Shown one piece after another: positions 55,174 through 63,202 of a DNA stretch of 64,000 nt (positions are counted from its first letter, which is position 1; each line of letters begins with the position of its first letter). This DNA comes from Microcella sp. (GTDB taxonomy: Bacteria; Actinomycetota; Actinomycetes; Actinomycetales; Microbacteriaceae), in NCBI RefSeq assembly GCF_025808395.1, contig NZ_CP075524.1, positions 62,001-126,000 of the forward strand, given 5' to 3'. The notes beneath the pieces are model-generated. The model searched no databases. It worked only from the letters and a program-made list of their open reading frames with translations, and was not told where the DNA came from. The position numbers and the translations under genes are program-made.

Positions 55174-56538
55174 ATGAACTCGCTCTCGAAAGACTCGCAG
55201 AAGGCCGCCGCGCGCGTCGGTCTCACCTCTGACACGATCGTCATCCACGGCGGCAAGCCGCTGCGGGGCCGCATCGAGGTGCGCGGGGCGAAGAACCTGG
55301 TCACCAAGGCTATGGTCGCCGCGCTGCTCGCCGATACTCCCAGCGTGCTGCGCGGGGTTCCCGAGATCAGCGATGTGCACGTCGTGAGCGGGCTGCTGAA
55401 GGCGCACGGGGTCGAGATCACCAGCACGGCGCCCGGCGAGCTCACGCTCGACACGAGCAACGTGGTCGGCGCGCACTTCGCCGAGATCGACGCGCACGCC
55501 GGCTCGAGCCGCATTCCGATTCTGTTCTGCGGCCCTCTCCTGCACCAGCTCGGCGAGGCGTTCATTCCCGACCTCGGGGGCTGCCGCATCGGCGATCGCC
55601 CGATCGACTTTCACCTCAACGCGCTGCGCGCCTTCGGCGCGGTCGTCGAGAAGTCGCACCAGGGCATTCACCTCACCGCTCCGCAGAAGCTCGTCGGCGC
55701 CCACATCGAGCTGCCGTTCCCGAGCGTCGGCGCCACCGAGCAAGTGCTGCTCACCGCCGTGCGCGCCGAAGGCACGACCGAGCTCAAGAACGCTGCGATC
55801 GAGCCCGAGATCATGGATCTCATCGCGATTCTGCAGAAGATGGGTGCCATCATCTCGGTCGAACCCAATCGGGTCATCGTCATCGAGGGCGTCGAGACCC
55901 TCAGGGGCTACCGGCACACCGCCATCGGCGACCGCAACGAGGCCGCGAGCTGGGCCGCTGCCGCGCTCGCCACGAAGGGCGACATCACCGTCGGCGGGGC
56001 GAAGCAGCAAGAGCTCATGACCTTCTTGAACGTCTACCGCAAGGTCGGCGGCGAGTTCGAAGTGCTCGACGACGGCATTCGCTTCTGGCACCCCGGCTCG
56101 CCCCTCAAGCCCGTCATGATCGAGACCGATGTGCACCCCGGCTTCATGACCGACTGGCAGCAGCCCCTCATCGTCGCACTCACGCAGGCCGAGGGCGAGT
56201 CGATCGTGCACGAGACCGTCTACGAGAACCGCTTCGGCTTCACCGAGGCGCTCAACGAGATGGGTGCCAACATCGTCGTGCACCAAGCCGGCATCGCGTC
56301 GATCACCCGTCGGGTGCCGCGCCGCCCGCTCGAGCAGGCCGCCGTCATCACCGGGCCGACCGCGCTGCACGGCGCATCCGTTCGCGTTCCCGACCTGCGG
56401 GGCGGCTTCAGCCACCTCATCGCCGGTCTCGCCGCGACGGGCACGTCGACGATCAGCAACGTCGGCATCATCAGCCGCGGGTATGAGCTGTTCATCGACA
56501 AGCTGCGCGCACTCGGGGCCGACTTCGAACTCGTCTGA
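55174..56538 (+). CDS. murA: UDP-N-acetylglucosamine 1-carboxyvinyltransferase
   Basis: 454 residues, slightly longer than E. coli MurA at the N-terminus. First committed step of peptidoglycan synthesis (PEP transfer to UDP-GlcNAc). RGAKNLVTKAMVAALLADTP and the catalytic loop LGGCRIGDRPIDFHL are intact; the catalytic residue is C137 (Cys115 in E. coli), the fosfomycin target, not the Asp found in mycobacteria. ATG 55174. The plsC gene begins 26 bases after its stop with its own -10. Confidence 0.95.
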   Translation: MNSLSKDSQKAAARVGLTSDTIVIHGGKPLRGRIEVRGAKNLVTKAMVAALLADTPSVLRGVPEISDVHVVSGLLKAHGVEITSTAPGELTLDTSNVVGAHFAEIDAHAGSSRIPILFCGPLLHQLGEAFIPDLGGCRIGDRPIDFHLNALRAFGAVVEKSHQGIHLTAPQKLVGAHIELPFPSVGATEQVLLTAVRAEGTTELKNAAIEPEIMDLIAILQKMGAIISVEPNRVIVIEGVETLRGYRHTAIGDRNEAASWAAAALATKGDITVGGAKQQELMTFLNVYRKVGGEFEVLDDGIRFWHPGSPLKPVMIETDVHPGFMTDWQQPLIVALTQAEGESIVHETVYENRFGFTEALNEMGANIVVHQAGIASITRRVPRRPLEQAAVITGPTALHGASVRVPDLRGGFSHLIAGLAATGTSTISNVGIISRGYELFIDKLRALGADFELV

Positions 56539-56564
56539 GGCGCGCCACGCACTACCCTTGAGCC

Positions 56565-57320
56565 GTGCCTGACACCGCGAAGAAGCCGAAGCGCCGGCGA
56601 GAGAAGACCCTGCTCTGGCATGCCATCGCCGCACTGTGCCTGCCGCTCTTGACGGTCATGGCGCGGTTTCCGGTGATCGACGGCGAGAAGCTGCCCAAGA
56701 CGGGTGCCTTCATTCTCGCGCCCAACCACTACAGCGAGATCGACCCCGTCATCATGGGTCGCTTCATGTGGAAGCTCGGTCGGGTGCCGCGATTTCTCGC
56801 CAAAGCGTCGGTGTTCAAGGTTCCTGTGCTGGGCGCCGTGCTGCGCTGGTCGGGGCAGATTCCGGTCGAGCGTGAAGGGCGCGGGCGGTCGGATGCCCCG
56901 CTCAAGGCGGCGCAGCAGCTCGTCGAGCGCGAACTCGCCGTCATCATCTACCCCGAAGGCAGCCTGACGCGCGACCCCGACCTGTGGCCGATGCGCGGCA
57001 AGAGCGGCGCGGTGCGCATGGCGCTCACGGCCGGGGTGCCCATCATTCCCGCAGCCCACTGGGGCACGCAGCAGATCATGGCTCGCTACTCGAAGAAGAT
57101 CAGCTTCTTTCCGCGCAAGACCATCTACTGCAAGATCGGCGACCCTGTCGATCTGAGCGACCTCGTCGGCCGGCCACTCGACCAGGCGACGCTCAACGAG
57201 GGCACCGAGCGGGTGATGGCCGCGATCGCCGCGCTGCTCGGCGACTTGCGCGAAGAAACCCCTCCGGCCGAGCGGTGGGACCCACTGAAGCACGGCCAGA
57301 GCGAGACGGGCAAGCTGTGA
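56565..57320 (+). CDS. 1-acyl-sn-glycerol-3-phosphate acyltransferase (PlsC family)
   Basis: 251 residues. Acyltransferase motifs NHYSEID (H55, D60), SGQIPVERE, and YPEGSLTRD, then IPAAHWGTQQI. It acylates lysophosphatidate or a similar acceptor at the membrane. GTG 56565 is 6 nt from TACCCT (56553-56558). Its stop overlaps the gpsA start by 4 bases, a unit known in actinobacteria. Confidence 0.9.
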   Translation: MPDTAKKPKRRREKTLLWHAIAALCLPLLTVMARFPVIDGEKLPKTGAFILAPNHYSEIDPVIMGRFMWKLGRVPRFLAKASVFKVPVLGAVLRWSGQIPVEREGRGRSDAPLKAAQQLVERELAVIIYPEGSLTRDPDLWPMRGKSGAVRMALTAGVPIIPAAHWGTQQIMARYSKKISFFPRKTIYCKIGDPVDLSDLVGRPLDQATLNEGTERVMAAIAALLGDLREETPPAERWDPLKHGQSETGKL

Positions 57321-58420
57321 GCGGGGGACGGCAGGCGCAGGGGCACGACGCGACCCAGACCGAGCATCCGCCCCTCACCGAGGCGATCTCGCTGCCGTCA
57401 CCGGTCGTCGCGAACGGTGCGCTGCGCATCGCCGTGCTCGGCGCCGGATCGTGGGGCACCACGTTCGCCAAGGTGCTCGCCGATGGGGGAGCCGACGTGC
57501 TCATCTGGTCGCGCCGCCGCGAGGTCGCGCATGAGATCACCGAGACCCACCGCAACTCGGGGTACCTGCCCGGCATCAACCTACCGCGCAACCTGCGGGG
57601 GCACGACTCGCTCGAGACCGTGCTGGCCGGCGCCGACCAGGTGTACCTCTCGGTTCCGAGTCAGAGCCTGCGCAGCAACCTGCACTCGATTCGCGACATC
57701 GTGCCAGTCGAGGTGCCCATCGTCTCGCTCATGAAGGGCGTCGAGCGGGGCACCGGCCTGCGCATGAGCGAAGTCATCGAGACCGAGCTCGGGGTCGACC
57801 GCGAACGCATCGCGGCCGTGAGCGGCCCCAACCTGGCGCTCGAGATCGCGCGGCGCGAGCCGACCGCGGCGGTCGTGGCAAGCATCCACCGCCCCACAGC
57901 GGTCGCCGTCGCGCAAGCCGCCACCAACGACTACTTCAGAACCTTCGTCAACACCGACGTCATCGGCACCGAGTTCGGCGGTGTGCTCAAGAACCTCATC
58001 GCGGTCGCGGTCGGCATCGCCGACGGCGTCGGGTATGGCGAGAACACGAAGGCCTCGATCATCACGCGGGGGCTCGTCGAGCTCACCGACTTCGCGGTCG
58101 CGTTCGGCGCTCGACCCGAGACGATGGTCGGGCTCGCGGGGCTCGGCGACCTCATCGCGACGTGCGAGTCGCCGCTGTCGCGCAACAACGCGGCCGGGCG
58201 CCTGCTCGGGCAGGGCTACGGATTCGAGCAGGTGATCGCGCAGATGAACCAGACCGCTGAGGGGCTCGCCTCGGTCGGCCCCATTCTCGAGCTCGCGACG
58301 TCGAAGGGTGTGGCGATGCCGATCGTGGCGCAAGTGGCGCGCGTGCTCGAAGGCACTCTCGACCCGCGCGAGCTCGCGCCGCACCTCGCCACCGACAGTG
58401 ACGAGCCTCAGGCCGAGTGA
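57317..58420 (+). CDS. gpsA: Glycerol-3-phosphate dehydrogenase [NAD(P)+]
   Basis: 367 residues, including an extra N-terminal tail of about 35 residues before the Rossmann motif VLGAGSWGTTFAKVLADGGA. Further landmarks: LMKGVERGTGLRMSEVIE, AVSGPNLALEIARREP, the catalytic lysine in GGVLKNLIAVAVGIADGVGY, and RGLVELTDFAVAFGARPETM with GLAGLGDLIATC. It makes sn-glycerol 3-phosphate for phospholipids. GTG 57317 overlaps the previous stop. The last codons are part of the 28-bp repeat. Confidence 0.95.
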   Translation: MSGGRQAQGHDATQTEHPPLTEAISLPSPVVANGALRIAVLGAGSWGTTFAKVLADGGADVLIWSRRREVAHEITETHRNSGYLPGINLPRNLRGHDSLETVLAGADQVYLSVPSQSLRSNLHSIRDIVPVEVPIVSLMKGVERGTGLRMSEVIETELGVDRERIAAVSGPNLALEIARREPTAAVVASIHRPTAVAVAQAATNDYFRTFVNTDVIGTEFGGVLKNLIAVAVGIADGVGYGENTKASIITRGLVELTDFAVAFGARPETMVGLAGLGDLIATCESPLSRNNAAGRLLGQGYGFEQVIAQMNQTAEGLASVGPILELATSKGVAMPIVAQVARVLEGTLDPRELAPHLATDSDEPQAE

Positions 58421-58475
58421 TCGGCGCCGCGAGCCTCAGGCTGAGTGATCGGTGCCGCGAGCCTCAGGCTGAGTG
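58403..58475 (+). repeat. 28-bp tandem repeat at the gpsA 3' end
   Basis: Units start at 58403, 58431 and 58459 (GAGCCTCAGGCYGAGTGATC and eight more bases). Two full copies and 17 bases of a third; copies 1 and 2 differ at two positions. The first unit encodes the last residues of GpsA and its stop. Replication slippage is the simplest origin. The repeats end 10 bases before the next promoter. Confidence 0.85.
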
Positions 58476-58497
58476 GGCGCGCCGATAGGCTTGCCGG

Positions 58498-59247
58498 GTG
58501 ATCACGTCGTTGGCCGGGGGCCGTGTTCTGGCCGAGAAGCACGGGGCGACGCCGCCTCGCGTGGTGGCCCTGCACGGCTGGGGTCGCGACGGCACCGACT
58601 TCGCAACGGTGCTCAGCGGCCTCGACGCGGTGAGCATCCACTTGCCGGGCTTCGGCCCTGCGCCCGCGCCCGAAGAGGTGTGGGGCAGCGAAGACTACGC
58701 CGAGCTCGTCGCCGAGGCCGTGGCCGCCTTTGCTCCCGTCGTCATCGTGGCGCACTCGTTCGGAGGTCGCGTGGCCGTGCGCCTCGCGGCCCGACGGCCC
58801 GAGCTCGTGCGCGGACTGGTGCTCACGGGGGTTCCGCTCGTGCGCCTCGCGCCGCCGACCCGCCCGCCGCTCAGCTTTCGCCTCGCGCGCTGGGCGAATG
58901 CTCGCCGACTGCTGAGCGACCGACGAATGGATGCCCTGCGCGACCAGCGCGGATCAGCCGACTATCGCGCGGCCCACGGCGTCATGCGCGGCATCATGGT
59001 GCGCGCTGTCAACGAGCACTACGACGACGAGCTCGCGGCGCTCGCCGGCCAGACGATTCCGACGCGCTTCGTCTGGGGAGGCGACGACACCGCGGCCCCC
59101 ACCGACGCCGGTCGGGTGGCTGCCGAGCGCGCGGGCGCACCGTTTCGCACGGTCGAGGGCTGCGCGCACCTGCTCACCGGCGATCTCGAGCTCGCCGTGC
59201 GCGAAGAACTGCTGGCCGTGCTGGCCGAGACTGAGGAGCCTGCGTGA
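58498..59247 (+). CDS. Alpha/beta hydrolase
   Basis: 249 residues. Alpha/beta-hydrolase fold with oxyanion HGWGRDG (26-32), nucleophile elbow AHSFGG (serine near 86), an acidic residue in WGGDDTAAP and the last histidine in EGCAHLL. The substrate is unknown. GTG 58498 is 6 nt from TAGGCT (58486-58491). It overlaps the following Mur-ligase gene by 4 bases, so both are made together. Confidence 0.87.
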   Translation: MITSLAGGRVLAEKHGATPPRVVALHGWGRDGTDFATVLSGLDAVSIHLPGFGPAPAPEEVWGSEDYAELVAEAVAAFAPVVIVAHSFGGRVAVRLAARRPELVRGLVLTGVPLVRLAPPTRPPLSFRLARWANARRLLSDRRMDALRDQRGSADYRAAHGVMRGIMVRAVNEHYDDELAALAGQTIPTRFVWGGDDTAAPTDAGRVAAERAGAPFRTVEGCAHLLTGDLELAVREELLAVLAETEEPA

Positions 59248-60854
59248 TCGAGCTGCTGCTCTACCCCCCGACGCTGGTGTCGCTGGTCGTCGCCCTCGTG
59301 GCCGCGGTGCCGATCGCAGCCCGCTGGCTGAGGGTCGCCCAGCGTGAGCACTACGTGCCTGGCTCCGTCTCGCGCATGGCCTGGCTGTGGGTGATGCGCG
59401 AGCCGTTCACGGCGGTGATTCTCGTGCTCGTGATCGGGGCTACCTACGCTGCGGTACTGAGTGGTGTGCCGCCCCTGGGCCCCTACTGGTCGCTCGTGTC
59501 GCTTCTGCTGCTGGCGCTCGTGCCGCTCGGGCTGCCGGTGCGCGGGCGCTCTGCGAAGTTCGCCATCACCGCTCGCGTCAAGCGCCTCATGGTGTGCTGG
59601 ATCTCTCTGCACGTGGGTGTGACGGTCGTGCTCGTGTGGGTGCTGGGCTATGGAGCAGCCGCCGCACCCGCCCTCGTTCTGCTGCTGAGCGCGCCGCTCA
59701 CCGACCTCGCGCTCGCGATCATGGCGCCCATCGAGAAGGCAGCGTCGCAGCGCTTCGTCACGCAGGCTCAGAAGCGGCTGCAGCAGACGGGCGCTCGCGT
59801 GGTCGCGATCACGGGCTCGTACGGCAAGACGAGCACGAAGAACTACGTGGCGCACCTCTTGAGCGCCTCGTTCACGACGGTGGCGAGCCCGGCATCATTC
59901 AACAATCGACTGGGTCTCGCACGCGCGGTCAACGACAAGCTCGTGCCCGGCACCGAGATGTTCGTCGCCGAGATGGGCATGGCCGCGCCCGGTCAGATCG
60001 CGCAACTGTGCCGACAGTTTCCGCCGTCGATCGCCGCGATCACGGTCATCGGCGAGGGGCACTTGCAGCGCATGCGCACGACTGAGGCGATTCTGCGCGA
60101 GAAGTCGTCGATCACCGAGCACGCGCCGATCGTGGTGCTGCCGATCGACGACCCGCGGCTGGCCGAGCTGGCCGACCGCTGCCGTGCCGCGGGCAAGACC
60201 GTCGTCACGACGACGTGCCAGGCGGGCGTCGACGCCGACGTCGCGCTGACGCCGCCGGCCGACGGGGCGCCGGATGCTGAGCCGTGGTTGATCCGCCTGG
60301 GCACGGGTGCTGAACCCGTGCCGGTGAGCATCGGCAGCACGGGTCATGCGGTGAACGTGGCCGTCGCCGCCGGTATCGCCGTGGCGGCCGGGGTGCCCGC
60401 GGCGGCGATCGCGGCGCGCCTCGGCGACCTGCCCGGCTCGCAGCACCGCGCAGAGGTGCAGCAGGCTCCGACCGGTGCGCTCGTGATCGACGACACCTAC
60501 AACGCGAACCCCGTCGGTTCGCTGCGCGCCCTCGAGGGCGCGGCATCCCTCGCTGCTGAGCGTGGCGGCACGCTCGTGGTGGTCACGCCCGGCATGGTCG
60601 AGCTGGGCCCGGTGCAGGCCGAGCGCAACAGGGCGTTCGGTGCCGCGATCGGCGCGGCGGACGGCCTGCTCTTCGCGGTGGCGCGCACGAACCGCGCGGC
60701 TCTGCTCGCGGGCTATGCGAGCACGGCGACGAGCGAGGCTCCGGGGGCGATGGCGGTGACGACGCGCGAGCAGGCGGTGCGGCGGGCGGTCGAGGCGGCG
60801 GGCGACCGGGGCGTTATCCTCTACGAGAACGATCTGCCCGACCACTACCCCTGA
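59244..60854 (+). CDS. Membrane-anchored MurF-like Mur ligase
   Basis: 536 residues. Residues 1-165 contain about four to five hydrophobic helices, absent from standard Mur ligases. From 180 on it is MurF-like: ATP loop ITGSYGKTSTKN (189-200), VAEMGMAAPGQIAQL, VIGEGHLQRM, REKSSI, DDTYNANP (416-423) and PGMVELGPVQAERN. MurF adds D-Ala-D-Ala to UDP-MurNAc-tripeptide; the membrane domain and the divergence leave the exact substrate open. GTG 59244. Followed after 57 bases by the ddl-type ligase, which would make its D-Ala-D-Ala substrate. Confidence 0.85.
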   Translation: MIELLLYPPTLVSLVVALVAAVPIAARWLRVAQREHYVPGSVSRMAWLWVMREPFTAVILVLVIGATYAAVLSGVPPLGPYWSLVSLLLLALVPLGLPVRGRSAKFAITARVKRLMVCWISLHVGVTVVLVWVLGYGAAAAPALVLLLSAPLTDLALAIMAPIEKAASQRFVTQAQKRLQQTGARVVAITGSYGKTSTKNYVAHLLSASFTTVASPASFNNRLGLARAVNDKLVPGTEMFVAEMGMAAPGQIAQLCRQFPPSIAAITVIGEGHLQRMRTTEAILREKSSITEHAPIVVLPIDDPRLAELADRCRAAGKTVVTTTCQAGVDADVALTPPADGAPDAEPWLIRLGTGAEPVPVSIGSTGHAVNVAVAAGIAVAAGVPAAAIAARLGDLPGSQHRAEVQQAPTGALVIDDTYNANPVGSLRALEGAASLAAERGGTLVVVTPGMVELGPVQAERNRAFGAAIGAADGLLFAVARTNRAALLAGYASTATSEAPGAMAVTTREQAVRRAVEAAGDRGVILYENDLPDHYP

Positions 60855-60911
60855 TCGGCCGCCCGGGCAGGGGTGCGACTGCCGCGGCGAACGATCACGT
60901 GAGGTGTGAAC

Positions 60912-62060
60912 ATGGCTGGTACTGCCCCTTGGGCCGTCGTCTTCGGCGGCCCGAGCCCCGAGCATGAGATCTCGATTCTCACGGGGCTGCAGGCCGAGCG
61001 CGTGCTGACCGCGGCGGGCCACAGCGTCGTGCCGATCTACTGGTCGCCGACGGGCGAGTGGTTCCGCGTGCCCGACGCGACCGAGGCGAAAGACTATCTC
61101 GAGGGCGCGCCGCAGGGTTCGACCCCGCTTGAGGCCCGCATCTCGGGCGAGCCGGGGCTGTATCGCCGCAAGAAGCTCGGCTCTGAGCGCCTCAACGTCG
61201 AGGCGGCGCTGCTGTGCTTGCACGGTGGGGTAGGCGAGGGCGGCGGGGCGGCCGCGCTGTTCTCGCTGCTGGGCATTGCTGCCACGGGCTCCACTCTCTT
61301 CGCGGGAGCAGTCGGCATGGACAAGCTCGCGTTCGGCGGCCTCATGACGGCGGCGGGCATCCCTTCGCTTCCTCGTGAGGCTGTGTCGACGCTCGTCGAG
61401 CCGAGCTTCGCGGGCCCGTACATCGTCAAGCCGCGCTTCGGTGGCTCGTCGATCGGCATCGAGATCGCTGACGACGTGGATGCTGCGCGCGCGCTCGCCG
61501 CCACGAGCGTTCACCTGCGCACCGGCGCTGTCGTCGAGCCGTACCGCCCCGAACTCGTCGACCTCAACATCGCCTTCCGCACGTATCCGTCGCTCGAGAT
61601 CACGCAGCTCGAGAAGCCCTTGCGCGGCGAGGCGGGCAGCGCGCTCTACTCGTACGCCGAGAAATACCTCGCCGGCGGCGCAGGAGCCGAGGCGGGCTTC
61701 ATGAGCGCCCCGCGCGAGTTTCCGGCCGACGTGCCCGAGGCCGTGCACGCGCGTGCTCGCGAGCTCGCCGAGCGCGTGGCCGAGGTCACGCGGCTCACGA
61801 GCATCGTGCGCGTCGACCTGCTGCTCGACGAGTCGACGGGCGAGCTCTTCGTCAACGAGGTCAACTCGATTCCGGGCGCCCTCTCGCTCTACCTGTGGGC
61901 ACCTCAGCAGCCGGCAGCCACTGTGCTGCTCGACGCCCTCACCGAGGCCCGCGACCGCCGAGTGGTGTTCGCGCAGGCCGGCTTCGGCGGAGGGGCCGCG
62001 CTGCGTGCCGCGGGCGGCATCGCCGGCAAGCTCGTCGGGCTCGACGGCCCCCGCGCCTAG
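60912..62060 (+). CDS. ddl: D-alanine--D-alanine ligase family protein (divergent)
   Basis: 382 residues. ATP-grasp enzyme: VVFGGPSPEHEISILTGLQA, HGGVGEGGG (usual form HGxxGEDG, here Asp is Gly), AGAVGMDKLAFG, IVKPRFGGSSIGIEI, YAEKYL, VRVDLLLDESTG and NEVNSIPGALSLYLW. Joins two D-Ala (or D-Ala and another group) for peptidoglycan stems. ATG 60912 is chosen over GTG 60906 because GAGGT lies 6 nt upstream. Gene order with gpsA and thiL is that of the actinobacterial ddl, though the motifs deviate. Confidence 0.88.
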   Translation: MAGTAPWAVVFGGPSPEHEISILTGLQAERVLTAAGHSVVPIYWSPTGEWFRVPDATEAKDYLEGAPQGSTPLEARISGEPGLYRRKKLGSERLNVEAALLCLHGGVGEGGGAAALFSLLGIAATGSTLFAGAVGMDKLAFGGLMTAAGIPSLPREAVSTLVEPSFAGPYIVKPRFGGSSIGIEIADDVDAARALAATSVHLRTGAVVEPYRPELVDLNIAFRTYPSLEITQLEKPLRGEAGSALYSYAEKYLAGGAGAEAGFMSAPREFPADVPEAVHARARELAERVAEVTRLTSIVRVDLLLDESTGELFVNEVNSIPGALSLYLWAPQQPAATVLLDALTEARDRRVVFAQAGFGGGAALRAAGGIAGKLVGLDGPRA

Positions 62061-62066
62061 ATCTGC

Positions 62067-62600
62067 CTAGGGCGTCGGCTCGGGCGAGGGCGTCGGCGTC
62101 GGGCTCACGGTGCCGCCGCCGAAGACGTCGGTGGCCGCGAGGCACCGGGCATCAGCATCCACCGCCGAGACGGGGCCGCTGAGAGCGCGCACGGCGTCAG
62201 ATCCCGCGATGAAGGTGATGTCGACGATGACCTCGGTCACCGGAGTGCGCCCGTAGGTCGTGAAGACGTAGCGCGGGGCGTTCGACTCGTCGAGCAGCCA
62301 GTCGACCCCGTCGACGTCGAAGCAGGGCAGGTCGCTGGGCGGTTGGGGCGGCAGCCCGCAGCGGTAGATGACGGCGGCAGGGTTGCCCCACGCGGCGGTC
62401 GCCTGAGCGTTGGTGGTGCGCCGCTCGAGGCCGCCGATGGTGTCGGGCACGCGCACCGAGATCGCCGCGCACTCGGGGTTGTTCGAGTCTGGCCCTGGGT
62501 CGAGCGGCACTGTTCCCGCGCAGCCGGCGAGGGCGAGCGCGGCGACGAACGCCATGACGGATGCCCGGCGGGCGCGAGCGGGCAGGGTGCGTGTCGACAT
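62067..62600 (-). CDS. DUF3515 family lipoprotein
   Basis: 177 residues. Signal peptide with lipobox LAGC (cysteine near 26), then the DUF3515 domain (ISVRVPDTIGGLERRTTNAQ; WGNPAAVIYRCGLPPQPPSD), ending in a Pro/Thr-rich tail (SPTPTPSPEPTP). The gene is regularly found between ddl and thiL in actinobacteria; function unknown. ATG 62600 is preferred over in-frame GTG 62609 because it is 7 nt from TAGCGT (complement of 62608-62613). Confidence 0.85.
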   Translation of the reverse strand: MSTRTLPARARRASVMAFVAALALAGCAGTVPLDPGPDSNNPECAAISVRVPDTIGGLERRTTNAQATAAWGNPAAVIYRCGLPPQPPSDLPCFDVDGVDWLLDESNAPRYVFTTYGRTPVTEVIVDITFIAGSDAVRALSGPVSAVDADARCLAATDVFGGGTVSPTPTPSPEPTP

Positions 62601-62646
62601 CGACACCACGCTATCGCGGCGCGGGTGGGCGCACGCTGCAGGTGGC

Positions 62647-63156
62647 TCAGCCGCCCCCGATGATGACGCCGACGACGAAGCCGAGACTCAGCAGCAGCAC
62701 GACCGCGATGACGCTCACGACGGCCAGCGCGAGGGTGACGCCGATGATGAGGCCGACCCGTCCGCCCGAGGTCATGCGCCCCAGCGGGCGCAGCAGCATG
62801 CGCCAGATCAGCAGATTGAGCGCGATGACGAACAGCACGGGGCTGCCGAAGACCATGACCCACGTGATGGCTTCTTCGACGCCCGCGAGGTCGTTGTTGG
62901 CGGTGCCGAGCCCCAGTGAGATCAAGATGATGAGGCCGATGAGCAGCAGCACTGAGAGGCCGCCGGTGATGAGCACGGCGAGCAGCAGAATTCTCTTGCC
63001 CTGGGCGACCCACGCCGGTGAGTCAGGCTGCGGCGCGGGCGGGTTCGGCGAGGCGGCGGGGACCGGCGGCTCAGCGGGGTTCGGCGGCTCAGTGGGATTC
63101 GGCGGCTCAGTGGGGTTCGCCGGCCCGTAGGGAGATTCTGCCGATGCTTCGCTCAT
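62647..63156 (-). CDS. Pro-rich membrane protein, 169 aa
   Basis: N-terminal tail of repeats (NPTEPPNPTEPPNPAEPPVP) of about 45 residues, followed by four helices (ILLLAVLITGGLSVLLLIGL; AITWVMVFGSPVLFVIALNL; GLIIGVTLALAVVSVIAVVL). No family recognised; the tail may bind other proteins at the cytoplasmic side. ATG 63156 is 6 nt from TACTGT (complement of 63163-63168). The tail repeat makes slippage-prone DNA (63045-63125). Confidence 0.7.
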   Translation of the reverse strand: MSEASAESPYGPANPTEPPNPTEPPNPAEPPVPAASPNPPAPQPDSPAWVAQGKRILLLAVLITGGLSVLLLIGLIILISLGLGTANNDLAGVEEAITWVMVFGSPVLFVIALNLLIWRMLLRPLGRMTSGGRVGLIIGVTLALAVVSVIAVVLLLSLGFVVGVIIGGG

Positions 63157-63202
63157 GAGCAGACAGTACTGCGGCTGCGCGGTCGGGGGCTAGCGTTGAG
63201 TC

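Noticed and set aside
58403..58475. 28-bp units considered as a CRISPR array
   Set aside because: The copies are directly adjacent without spacers; this is a simple tandem repeat.
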